Source: JBBTVO01 sp038063195 (lineage in GTDB: Bacteria > Patescibacteriota > Microgenomatia > Levybacterales > UBA12049). From it: 64,000 bases of DNA. Positions within the stretch are counted from its first letter, which is position 1, and each line of letters opens with the position of its first letter. The position numbers and the translations under genes are program-made. The notes under the pieces were generated by a model that saw nothing but the letters and a program-made list of their open reading frames with translations, was not told the DNA's origin and ran no database searches. Location of the stretch: positions 1-64,000 of the forward strand of contig JBBTVO010000003.1 in assembly GCA_038063195.1 (NCBI GenBank). Direction: 5' to 3'. Of this stretch, positions 39,828-46,590 are shown in pieces.

Positions 39828-40006
39828 AAGGATAAAAGCTTTCGCCTTTTTGGGTCAATCTTAAGTTCCTTCCAGTACTTAATAAGTTGGCTTGTGTTTA
39901 ATTTCTCGTCATTTAATCCAAAATTAATCAATTGCTCAAGCTTCCAGATTTCATAAGCCCTTTTGTCTTTTTTAAGAAACGATGTGTTCACGCTCCAGTT
40001 ATACAT
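39803..40006 (-). CDS. Putative antitoxin partner of the AbiEii-type toxin
   Basis: 67 residues, basic, helical, with KLEQLINFGLNDEKLNTSQLIKYW then KIDPKRRKLLSFWLW. Not a recognised DNA-binding fold. Overlap with the toxin gene by 25 bases and the matching position of the DUF6922 gene in the second module suggest it is the antitoxin. The promoter on the minus strand is TTGATA, 17 bases, TATAAT (40021-40016), 9 bases to the ATG. Confidence 0.6.
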   Translation of the reverse strand: MYNWSVNTSFLKKDKRAYEIWKLEQLINFGLNDEKLNTSQLIKYWKELKIDPKRRKLLSFWLWSKQS

Positions 40007-40079
40007 AATAAGAATATTATATACGGATTTTGGCAGCTTATCAAGAGTACCGTGGCTATCAAAGCGTCCCAGTTTATCT

Positions 40080-40271
40080 TATAGTCTTTGTCAAGCCCCT
40101 CTTCACGGGTTCTCCTACCCAGTTGGTAAAGTATGCAGTGTGCTTCGCAAGTAAAGAGTTGCCCACCTTAGAGGTGGGATTAGTGCGAACTTAGACCTAT
40201 AGATTTAGACCTACGAGGTTCCAGCTTGCCAACCTCGTAGGTCGGAAGCTGCGCTGTAATCTTTGTCAAGC
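40080..40271. repeat. Island repeat copies 5 and 6 with palindromes
   Basis: Repeat core at 40080-40094; hairpin CCCACCTTAGAGGTGGG (40162-40178); inverted pair ACCTACGAGGTT (40210-40221) and AACCTCGTAGGT (40231-40242); diverged core TGTAATCTTTGTCAAG (40256-40271). Nothing else is visible in 40007-40289. Confidence 0.7.
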
Positions 40272-40289
40272 CCCGTTTTAAGGCTGGAT

Positions 40290-40664
40290 TTAGCTATGCT
40301 CATGAAACTTTCCTTTAAAAACTTCATATTTATCTTGATTTAGGATAACTAGTGTATCTTTAAGGGTTTTGTTTCTCCAATGCCTGACAAATTTACTAAA
40401 AACATTTAATAGACGTTGAGACACATTTCCGCTATATCGAATTAGAATTAAGCCAAACCTTGTTGCATCTTCATAAGAAGTGATTCTTATTAATCCCAGA
40501 TCGCGAGTAACAAGCGTACGTCTTAAGGTGTTGGATTTTTTGACAATTTCCTGATCGGGGGCTTGCGTAAGTTGAAGTTCATAAACAGTTTTTAGATCGA
40601 TGTGGAGCGATCTGAAGTGATCGATGATAATTTTTGGAACGTTTTCATCGAAAAATAATTTCAT
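40290..40664 (-). CDS. DUF5615 PIN-like toxin
   Basis: 124 residues. PIN-like pattern: KLFFDENVPKII at the N terminus, APDQEIVKKSN, TLVTRDLGLI near 55, FGLILIRYSGN. Predicted ribonuclease. The start overlaps the DUF433 stop by 4 bases. Third gene of a three-gene operon with a HicB-like protein and DUF433. Confidence 0.82.
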   Translation of the reverse strand: MKLFFDENVPKIIIDHFRSLHIDLKTVYELQLTQAPDQEIVKKSNTLRRTLVTRDLGLIRITSYEDATRFGLILIRYSGNVSQRLLNVFSKFVRHWRNKTLKDTLVILNQDKYEVFKGKFHEHS

Positions 40665-40921
40665 TCAAGAGAGGCAATATGAATTTTATCTCTTTTCGTA
40701 TCCAAGAAGTGAATCTCTTCTCCCGCAACGGTTTTGGCGGCATATTTTACTGCAGCTAGAATAGCGTCTTTTGTGATTTGAGGGTAGTAATCTTTAAGAA
40801 TTTTCTTTTCACTAGCGCCCGTTGCCAGAAGTTCTAAGATCATATATACAGGAATACGAGTACCAGAAATTACGGGCTTGCCCCCTAAAATTTTTGGATC
40901 AACAACAATTTTCTGTTTCAT
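40661..40921 (-). CDS. DUF433 antitoxin
   Basis: 86 residues from the ATG at 40921 (the frame extends further upstream). Signature KIVVDPKILGGKPVISGTRIPV, then a helix-turn-helix-like part ILELLATGASEKKILKDYYPQIT. Overlaps both neighbours by 4 bases (ATGA), so all three proteins are translated in fixed proportion. Confidence 0.84.
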   Translation of the reverse strand: MKQKIVVDPKILGGKPVISGTRIPVYMILELLATGASEKKILKDYYPQITKDAILAAVKYAAKTVAGEEIHFLDTKRDKIHIASLE

Positions 40922-41115
40922 ATGGCTTGCTCCTGTGGTGGCAATATATTGTCTTTTAGTAATCCTTCCAAGTGGCATTGAATTGCTTCATCCAGATTTT
41001 TTCTTGTTTCCTCAATTGTCTTACCAATAGTATGAACACCCCTGAGAAGAGGAGCGAATCCATGATATCCTTTTTCGTCTGGTTCAATGATGGTTCTAAA
41101 TGTATAAGTTTTCAT
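40918..41115 (-). CDS. HicB-like short protein leading a DUF433/DUF5615 operon
   Basis: 65 residues resembling HicB antitoxins (TFRTIIEPDEKGYHGFAPLLRGVHTIGKTIEETRKNLDEAI) but without the C-terminal DNA-binding region. No HicA follows; DUF433 does. The start is fixed by TAAAAT (41127-41122) six bases upstream. Confidence 0.78.
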   Translation of the reverse strand: MKTYTFRTIIEPDEKGYHGFAPLLRGVHTIGKTIEETRKNLDEAIQCHLEGLLKDNILPPQEQAI

Positions 41116-41175
41116 ATTTCTATTTTAGCATCTTAGTTTTTTAAGTCAAGGCTTCTTAAACCAATTGCTAAATTT

Positions 41176-41499
41176 TTAAGACGCGGGCTGGATTTGTTCG
41201 AGGGTTTTAATTCTTCCTTCGTGGTCGTCGACTTGATCTTTAAGTTCTGAATATTGATGCGTTTCAAGATCTCGCTCATCTCTTCTGGTTTCCAGTTCGC
41301 TCATCACGCCGTCTAGTTTGGTGAGTATTTGATCCCGATATTTTTTCGCATTTTCATCAATTTCCTCTTTAAATCCTTCCAGTTTAAAATCAATCCCTCT
41401 TCCTAAAGATCCTAGTTCATCTTTGGTTGCCAACCTTGCTAGCCTTTTTTTTAAATACTCTTTAGTTATGGCCTCTGAGGAACTTATTTTGCTTTTCAT
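41176..41499 (-). CDS. Coiled-coil protein, paralogue A
   Basis: 107 residues from the ATG at 41499 (10 bases after TATACT). Helical throughout: ITKEYLKKRLARLATKDEL, then heptad-like ELETRRDERDLETHQYSELKDQVDDHEGRIKTLEQ and a short tail QPAS. Paralogous to 43311-43658, with the same start SS..T..YLKK.LA..ATK and the same end DHEGRIKTLEQ. Both sit just beside toxin-antitoxin modules. Function unknown. Confidence 0.65.
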   Translation of the reverse strand: MKSKISSSEAITKEYLKKRLARLATKDELGSLGRGIDFKLEGFKEEIDENAKKYRDQILTKLDGVMSELETRRDERDLETHQYSELKDQVDDHEGRIKTLEQIQPAS

Positions 41500-41563
41500 A
41501 GTGAATACTAGTATAGCATTGGTGTAACAATATCTGTCAAGGCATCGAAAGAAAGCGAAGCTG

Positions 41564-41607
41564 TCCCACCTCGGAGGTGGGATTAGAGTTGCTATAGTCT
41601 TTGTCAA
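41564..41607. repeat. Island repeat copy 7 with hairpin
   Basis: TCCCACCTCGGAGGTGGGA (41564-41582) directly followed by TTAGAGTTGC and the core TATAGTCTTTGTCAA (41593-41607). The preceding GCGAAGCTG matches the insert in murB. Confidence 0.75.
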
Positions 41608-41711
41608 GTATCTTTTTAGATTATCTTTTTTCTATCTATTCCAATACGAATATATCCGTTCTTCTTAAAACATTCATCAAACCCAAAAATATCTTTAGTA
41701 TCGAAATGATC

Positions 41712-41736
41712 GGCCGAAGCCTCCCGGGTGGATCGG
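41712..41736. repeat. Palindromic element shared with 38216
   Basis: CGGCCGAAGCCTCCCGGGTG and following, just beyond the 3' end of the intact relE-like gene. Confidence 0.6.
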
Positions 41737-41750
41737 ATAAGATTAAGACT

Positions 41751-42008
41751 TCACTTTTTTCCTAGGCCCTCATCGTGAGGACCAATAGTAAGAATATAAA
41801 TTTCATCTTTTTCAACTTGAAAAGTAAAACGGTAGTGAATATCTATCCTTGCTTCAAACACTTCGCCACCACCCATTTTTCTTGTCCGAAGAGATGGATG
41901 GCGGTAATTTACGAGAAGAAAATCGAATTGACGTTTTGCCTTCGCCTGGATGCTTTTCGGATGCTTAGAGAGTTGCTTTCGAACACGCGGAGAGATAACA
42001 AGGTTCAT
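41751..42008 (-). CDS. RelE/ParE-type toxin
   Basis: 85 residues with the RelE-fold pattern: VISPRVRKQLSKHPKSIQAKAKRQFDFLL, then ARIDIHYRFTFQVEKDEIYILTIGPHDE. Likely ribosome-dependent mRNA nuclease or gyrase poison; residues do not decide. Its ATG overlaps the antitoxin stop by 4 bases. A broken copy of its 3' end is at 38246-38281. Confidence 0.82.
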   Translation of the reverse strand: MNLVISPRVRKQLSKHPKSIQAKAKRQFDFLLVNYRHPSLRTRKMGGGEVFEARIDIHYRFTFQVEKDEIYILTIGPHDEGLGKK

Positions 42009-42241
42009 AAACTCTTAAAGAATGCGTCGAGCTCCTTCTTGTTAGTTATTTTAATTCCTTTTCCAGCTTTAATCTCTTTTAAGGCTTTTTCATCAGACCA
42101 TTCCCACCAAGCATCACTTCCATAATGAGGCTCTTTTTCAAAAAGTTTTGTTTTAATAACTTTTATTTCTCTAGTAAGCTTGTCAAGGCGAGCAAGAATT
42201 TCTTCTATTGTTTTTGGAGAAACGGTAATTGCCTGATTCAT
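42005..42241 (-). CDS. Antitoxin of the RelE-type toxin
   Basis: 78 residues: an N-terminal helical segment ISPKT-type (VSPKTIEEILARLDKLTREIKVIKTKL) likely coiled coil, then GSDAWWEWSDEKALKEIKAGKG and a C-terminal toxin-binding tail. No clear HTH. Promoter on the minus strand: TTGACA (42281-42276), about 16 bases, TATAAA (42259-42254). Confidence 0.75.
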   Translation of the reverse strand: MNQAITVSPKTIEEILARLDKLTREIKVIKTKLFEKEPHYGSDAWWEWSDEKALKEIKAGKGIKITNKKELDAFFKSL

Positions 42242-42310
42242 ACTGATATCTATTTTATAACAGTTTAAAACTCTCTGTCAACACTTCTTGTGCCCAAATA
42301 ATACAGGGTA

Positions 42311-42354
42311 TCCCACCTCGGAGGTGGGATTAGGATTGCTATAGTCTTTGTCAA
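42311..42354. repeat. Island repeat copy 8 with hairpin
   Basis: TCCCACCTCGGAGGTGGGA (42311-42329), TTAGGATTGC, core (42340-42354). Same layout as copy 7. Confidence 0.75.
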
Positions 42355-42415
42355 GTATTATTCAGACGCAGAGTTGGCGTTGAAGCTCAGCGTTAAGAAG
42401 GCCTGAGTACGGATT

Positions 42416-43030
42416 TTATCCTAAATTTTTCACTTCACCTAAAAACCACTTTTTTATTTCTTCCCAGTCTGTTTCGATTAGCATTTGGGGCATCTCATCC
42501 CCATCCGCTTCTTCAAAAAAAACAAGAGATTTTCGTATCATAATTTCTTTCTCTTCCAAATTACCGTACTTTTTCTGATAAAAAGAGAACATCTCTTTTA
42601 AAGAAAATTTTTGTGAAAGAAAGTAAATATCTATGAAATCCCTTTTGGTTCCCCTTGCGATTATCGTATCAAGTTTCATTGCGCAAAGATCAGGAGCAGA
42701 TGCCACTGGTAACTCCAGGAAGTATTCAAAAGCGGCAATTTGCTTATATTTATATGAAAATAGGGAAAACTTAATTCCATTTACAGTTCCAATTAGAGTC
42801 TGCCAGTCTCTTTTTATCAGCTTAAGGCTGAGGTCTTTTTTTAATTTCTCCTCCCATTGTCTTTCTGCAAACTCATAAGGCGTAAAAAAATCCAGATCTA
42901 TAGACTTTCGGTGCCCCAAATGGAGGGCAACTGCTGTTCCTCCGGCCAGATATGATTTTTCTGGTAAATTACCCGGTTTTAATTTTTCAAGAAGATTCTT
43001 TGTTTGAAGAAGTAAAATATTTTCAAACAT
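42416..43030 (-). CDS. AbiEii-type nucleotidyltransferase toxin, second module
   Basis: 204 residues; signature YLAGGTAVALHLGHRKSIDLDFFT at about 24-47, then KFSLFSYKYKQ and a helical second half with KRDFIDIYFLSQ and KSLVFFEEADGDEMP. Same family as 39159-39827 but only distantly related to it. It follows a DUF6922-like small gene by 9 bases. Confidence 0.82.
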   Translation of the reverse strand: MFENILLLQTKNLLEKLKPGNLPEKSYLAGGTAVALHLGHRKSIDLDFFTPYEFAERQWEEKLKKDLSLKLIKRDWQTLIGTVNGIKFSLFSYKYKQIAAFEYFLELPVASAPDLCAMKLDTIIARGTKRDFIDIYFLSQKFSLKEMFSFYQKKYGNLEEKEIMIRKSLVFFEEADGDEMPQMLIETDWEEIKKWFLGEVKNLG

Positions 43031-43039
43031 TTATTATGT

Positions 43040-43264
43040 TTAAAGACTTATCTTCCAATAGTTCTTAGATTTAGGGGAAAGACGATTTTTCGAAACAACC
43101 TGTTTGATTTTCTTTTTGCCAAAAACCGTTTTTAACCAGAAAATAGATTTTTTATCTCCAAGCTCCAATATGCGCTTAATATAGTATTCAGGATGACTCC
43201 TTGGCGATGCTTTTTTAGGATCTATATCCCAAAAGTATTTTTGAATATATGAAGCAATCGGCAT
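43040..43264 (-). CDS. DUF6922-like antitoxin
   Basis: 74 residues: IQKYFWDIDPKKASPRSHPEYYIKRILELGD, then FWLKTVFGKKKIKQVV and LSPKSKNYW. This matches the small proteins encoded immediately upstream of AbiEii-type genes in many bacteria. TATAAT (43276-43271) is six bases before the ATG. Confidence 0.75.
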   Translation of the reverse strand: MPIASYIQKYFWDIDPKKASPRSHPEYYIKRILELGDKKSIFWLKTVFGKKKIKQVVSKNRLSPKSKNYWKISL

Positions 43265-43310
43265 TTTTTAATTATATCAGATTATCTAGGTTTATGGGTT
43301 ATGAAAATTG

Positions 43311-43658
43311 TTAAGACGCTGGTCGGGGTTGTTCAAGGGTCTTGATTCTTCCTTCGTGATCACTGACTTGACTTCTAAGCCGTGCGGTTTGGTCAGACGC
43401 GAGCTCTCTGTCTTGCTTTCTTTGCTCAAGCTCTGCAAGTAGGGGATCAATTGCAGTAATAATAGAATCCCTGAATTTAGTTAATTTTTGCTCCATTTTA
43501 AGTTCCAATCTGTCCTCTGACATAAATATTGAGAGTCTGGTGTCAGACTTAAGAGACTTTTCGGTTGTTTCAAGGTCTTTTTTTGTAGCAAATTTAGCCA
43601 GCTCTTTCTTCAAATATGTTTTTGTGACTGTCTGGGAGGAAATAGTTTTCTTTTTCAT
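43311..43658 (-). CDS. Coiled-coil protein, paralogue B
   Basis: 115 residues from the ATG at 43658 (8 bases after TATACT). Similar to paralogue A: ISSQTVTKTYLKKELAKFATKKDL at the start, a helical middle, and RLRSQVSDHEGRIKTLEQ at the end. Function unknown. Confidence 0.65.
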   Translation of the reverse strand: MKKKTISSQTVTKTYLKKELAKFATKKDLETTEKSLKSDTRLSIFMSEDRLELKMEQKLTKFRDSIITAIDPLLAELEQRKQDRELASDQTARLRSQVSDHEGRIKTLEQPRPAS

Positions 43659-43761
43659 GGAGAATAAGTATATCACCTGAGAAGAAACTCTTGTCAATAA
43701 TACAAAAATGGTACAAAATAGCTCAAAACTAATGACTAGTTGCTAGCCGCTAGTTGCTAAC

Positions 43762-44454
43762 TTAATAGCCGGGGAAGGAGTCGAGTTTTATATTTTCTTT
43801 TGATACGCCTTGGGATTTTGCTATATCGCGGAGGGCGCGGACAAAAGGAGCAGGACCGGAGATATAGAAAATTGAAGAATTGCTAAATTGTTCTATTGTT
43901 AAATTGTCTATGTGGTTTGGAGAAATGACATATTCGATCTTAAGGCTTGGATTGTCTTTTCTAAATGATTCGAGCTCACTTTTGAATACGAAATCTTCGT
44001 CTCGGTTACCATACAGGAGTTTTACGTTTAATTTTTGTCCATCATGATCAGCTTGTTTAAGAATAGAGCGGAAGGGAGTTATGCCAATTCCTCCTGAAAT
44101 GAAGACAAAATTTCTCTTTGGATCCTCAACTCCGATTAAATCGGAGTCAATTACGAATTGTCCGTCAGGACCGCTTGCTTCTATTTCATCTCCGGACTTA
44201 AGCTTCATCAATGATTTTTTAAAAGTACTGGGCTTATCAAAAATTCTCGTAGTAATTGCGACATGTCCTTCAAATGGAGCAGAGGAGATAGTAAAGTATC
44301 GGGTCACACCTCTATTATCTGGATTATTGTTTGGGATTGTGTAAAATAAGTACTGTCCCGCTTTCCATACAAGGTCGGACCTCGTTTTGGGTTTAAAAAT
44401 AAAGGAGTAGGTGTCTCCTTCAGCTTTGTGTTTTTCCTGAAAAATTAGCTTCAT
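43762..44454 (-). CDS. Ferredoxin-NADP reductase-type flavoprotein
   Basis: 230 residues from the ATG at 44454. FAD domain with WKAGQYLFYTI and RYFTISSAP (FAD-binding R-x-x-T/S-x-S). NAD(P) domain with VFISGGIGITPFRSIL, LLYGNRDEDFVF and a terminal ISGPAPFVRALRDI. It moves electrons between NAD(P)H and a small carrier. The codons KTRSDLVWK are encoded by CAAGGTCGGACCTCG, a near copy of the murB palindrome. Confidence 0.85.
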   Translation of the reverse strand: MKLIFQEKHKAEGDTYSFIFKPKTRSDLVWKAGQYLFYTIPNNNPDNRGVTRYFTISSAPFEGHVAITTRIFDKPSTFKKSLMKLKSGDEIEASGPDGQFVIDSDLIGVEDPKRNFVFISGGIGITPFRSILKQADHDGQKLNVKLLYGNRDEDFVFKSELESFRKDNPSLKIEYVISPNHIDNLTIEQFSNSSIFYISGPAPFVRALRDIAKSQGVSKENIKLDSFPGY

Positions 44455-44464
44455 ATTTCTTTTT

Positions 44465-44560
44465 CTTCTCTTTTTCCGAAAAGAGAAGCAGAAACTCTTC
44501 GCCAAGCGGTGCTCGTGCTTTCAAATCTCACTCTCTTAACGGGCCCCTTTCCCGTTAGGG
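44465..44560. other. Structured non-coding stretch upstream of the flavoprotein gene
   Basis: Perfect 10-base stem CTTCTCTTTT/AAAAGAGAAG with a TCCG loop (44465-44488), 10 bases upstream of the flavoprotein ATG. A second hairpin TTAACGGG/CCCGTTAG lies around 44534-44556. Neither has a T-run. No tRNA or known RNA was recognised in 44506-44652. Confidence 0.4.
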
Positions 44561-44652
44561 TATTCTCCCTGTTGCACTTATTCAATTCTCATGCACTGCG
44601 CTCCAAAAGGCGAATAAAAAAAAACACTCGATACCGGATTGGCAAATAAAAA

Positions 44653-45534
44653 TTATTTACTATCTAATTCCTTAACCTCTTCTAGGATCTCTCCTAAATT
44701 TCCGTCCATTATTCCTTCTAAGTTGTGCCAGGATTTATTTATGCGATGATCCGTAAGTCTGTCCTGCGGGAAATTATATGTGCGGATTTTTTCAGCGCGC
44801 ATTCCTTTGCCCACCTGAGTGGATTTAAGTTCCGAAGCTATTTTGTTTTGCTTTTCAACTTCAAGCTCCCAAAGTTTGGCACGAAGCATTCCCATGGCAT
44901 TTTCCCTGTTTTGTCCTTGAGAGCGTTCAGTTCTGCAAGTGACCACAATTCCACTTGGAACGTGTTTTATCCTTACGGCGGTTGAAACTTTATTAACATT
45001 CTGTCCTCCGTGGCCGCCGGCTCTAAATGCTTCAAATTCTATATCTCCCGGATTTATATGAAGGTCAATATCTTCGAGCTGGGGAAGTACGGAGACAACT
45101 GCGGTAGATGTATGAACGCGTCCGCGTTTTTCCGTAGCTGGAGTTCTCTGGACTCTATGGACACCCGCTTCATATTTGAAAAAACCGAAAGCATTTTCTC
45201 CGGATAACTTTATCGCACTTTCATCGACCTGCTCGACCTTAAAATTATTTACTTCTGCAAATTTAATATACATTCTTATAAGTTCTTCCCCCCATATTTT
45301 GGCCTCGTCTCCGCCTGCGGCACCCTTAACTTCGATAATTACATTTCTATAATCCAGATCCTCGGAATCATTTGAGTTCTGAGAAAGTTCTTCCTCAAGT
45401 GCCTGTTTTTGCGCCTCCAGTTCTTTTACTTCCTCAGACGCCAAGTCTGCCATAGAAGGGTCGCTTAGGAGAAATTTGGTTTCTTCTATTTTGCGGGTGA
45501 GTTCTTCGAGTTGTACTTTTCTGTAATCATCCAT
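44653..45534 (-). CDS. prfA: Peptide chain release factor 1, N-terminally shortened
   Basis: Recognises UAA/UAG and triggers peptide release. 293 residues against about 360 in typical RF1, the loss being in the N-terminal helical domain. It keeps the codon-recognition tripeptide P132-A-T in HRVQRTPATEKRGRVHTS, and GGQ at 176-178 in RAGGHGGQNVNKVSTAVRI. Downstream of rpmE, with a CTAG-rich repeat (45536-45572) between them. Confidence 0.93.
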   Translation of the reverse strand: MDDYRKVQLEELTRKIEETKFLLSDPSMADLASEEVKELEAQKQALEEELSQNSNDSEDLDYRNVIIEVKGAAGGDEAKIWGEELIRMYIKFAEVNNFKVEQVDESAIKLSGENAFGFFKYEAGVHRVQRTPATEKRGRVHTSTAVVSVLPQLEDIDLHINPGDIEFEAFRAGGHGGQNVNKVSTAVRIKHVPSGIVVTCRTERSQGQNRENAMGMLRAKLWELEVEKQNKIASELKSTQVGKGMRAEKIRTYNFPQDRLTDHRINKSWHNLEGIMDGNLGEILEEVKELDSK

Positions 45535-45535
45535 A

Positions 45536-45572
45536 ATCTAGTGGCTAGCGACTAGCAACTAGTGGCTAGTGG
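45536..45572. repeat. CTAG-rich degenerate repeat
   Basis: Words of CTAGTGGCTAGCGACTAGC type between prfA and rpmE. Equivalent fillers occur at 26317-26343, 43731-43760 and 52660-52745. Confidence 0.6.
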
Positions 45573-45869
45573 TTATTTTATTGACATTAGCATCTCACGG
45601 AGAGTCTTGGGGCCTTGATCCTGCTTTTTCTTTTCTTCAGTCTTTTTGGCTTTCTTTACGACATATTGCTGTGCTGTTTTTTGCTTGTCCTGAAACTTTT
45701 GAATCCGTGAAGCCGAGTCTACAAATCTTTGCTCGCCAGTATAAAAAGGATGGCATTTATAGCAAAGCTCTACGTGAATGGACTCTTTGGTCGAGCCCAC
45801 AGTAAATTTATTGCCGCAGGCGCATACAACCTGTGCATCAAAATATTGCGGATGAATTGCTGTTTTCAT
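45573..45869 (-). CDS. rpmE: Ribosomal protein bL31, zinc form
   Basis: 98 residues: an N-terminal L31 core [10 protein letters not shown] with four cysteines (Cys16, Cys18, Cys36, Cys39; CACG and [10 protein letters not shown]) that bind zinc, and a long Lys-rich tail not found in standard L31. Promoter on the minus strand TTGCCT (45906-45901), 17 bases, TATAAT (45883-45878), 8 bases to the ATG. Confidence 0.93.
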   Translation of the reverse strand: MKTAIHPQYFDAQVVCACGNKFTVGSTKESIHVELCYKCHPFYTGEQRFVDSASRIQKFQDKQKTAQQYVVKKAKKTEEKKKQDQGPKTLREMLMSIK

Positions 45870-45873
45870 GTGG

Positions 45874-45883
45874 TATAATTATA
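45874..45883. promoter_or_regulatory. Overlapping divergent -10 boxes
   Basis: The palindrome TATAATTATA contains a TATAAT on each strand: minus for rpmE, plus (45874-45879) for the gene at 45915. The two directions cannot be used at once. Confidence 0.55.
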
Positions 45884-45914
45884 GCCTGTTTTTACTCTTA
45901 AGGCAAGAATTAAT

Positions 45915-46589
45915 ATGATAGAAGCGGAGCAAAGGATAAAATTACTTTTTCAAAGAGGTGCAAATACGCATGAGATAGTCGATCTTACGGGATATTCTTT
46001 CGATCTGGTTAATAGAATAATTAGAGAAATTGATGAAGTATTTAAGGAGCCGGTAGGAGTAAAAACTTTGGCTTTTCCAGAGGCAAATGGCAATCATGCT
46101 GAAGAGTACAGGAAAAGCATAAGAATTGTACAAAAGTTGGTAGAAGAAGGTTTTATAACTGATGATCTCGAGAACTGGAATGCGATGGTTGGGATTTACG
46201 AAAAGCAGAAAAGAGGTCTTCCAAAAAGATTTCCAGATAGATTAAGACTTGAGGTTTTCTTGAAGAGCTTAAGACTGGCAAAAACGGGAGATCATAGTCT
46301 CCTTACGAAATATATGGTTGCAGAAACCTTGGGCCCAAATCTTATTAGTGATAGATTTTTCGAGAATGAGCAGAATTTTGTGGGAGAAAATTCAGCAGAT
46401 AATCCTGAGGGACTAGATGTAGATAGAATCGGATATTACCGAAGTGACGAAGATGGTGATAAATGGAGACAGCCTATGGGTTTTGGACAATATGGAGGAA
46501 TGGTGGTGGATTCTCCGAATGAGGCTTTACACAGGCAACTTGCAAGGAATATTCAAGTAAAAACAGCTCCTTCTAAGGAAAAGGAGTAG
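45915..46589 (+). CDS. Hypothetical protein with HTH-like N terminus
   Basis: 224 residues, soluble. Residues 5-40 (RIKLLFQRGANTHEIVDLTGYSFDLVNRIIREID) resemble a Sigma-70 region 4/LuxR-type helix-turn-helix. The rest is unassigned, with a second helical part and a Gly/Asp-rich C terminus. Divergent from rpmE. It could be a regulator. Confidence 0.5.
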   Translation: MIEAEQRIKLLFQRGANTHEIVDLTGYSFDLVNRIIREIDEVFKEPVGVKTLAFPEANGNHAEEYRKSIRIVQKLVEEGFITDDLENWNAMVGIYEKQKRGLPKRFPDRLRLEVFLKSLRLAKTGDHSLLTKYMVAETLGPNLISDRFFENEQNFVGENSADNPEGLDVDRIGYYRSDEDGDKWRQPMGFGQYGGMVVDSPNEALHRQLARNIQVKTAPSKEKE

Positions 46590-46590
46590 G

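Noticed and set aside
36701..42354. CRISPR array
   Set aside because: The island repeats are unevenly spaced (hundreds of bases), separated by genes, and no cas genes are present.
44506..44652. tRNA- or tmRNA-like element
   Set aside because: Stretches resemble a T arm, but no acceptor stem or complete cloverleaf can be drawn.
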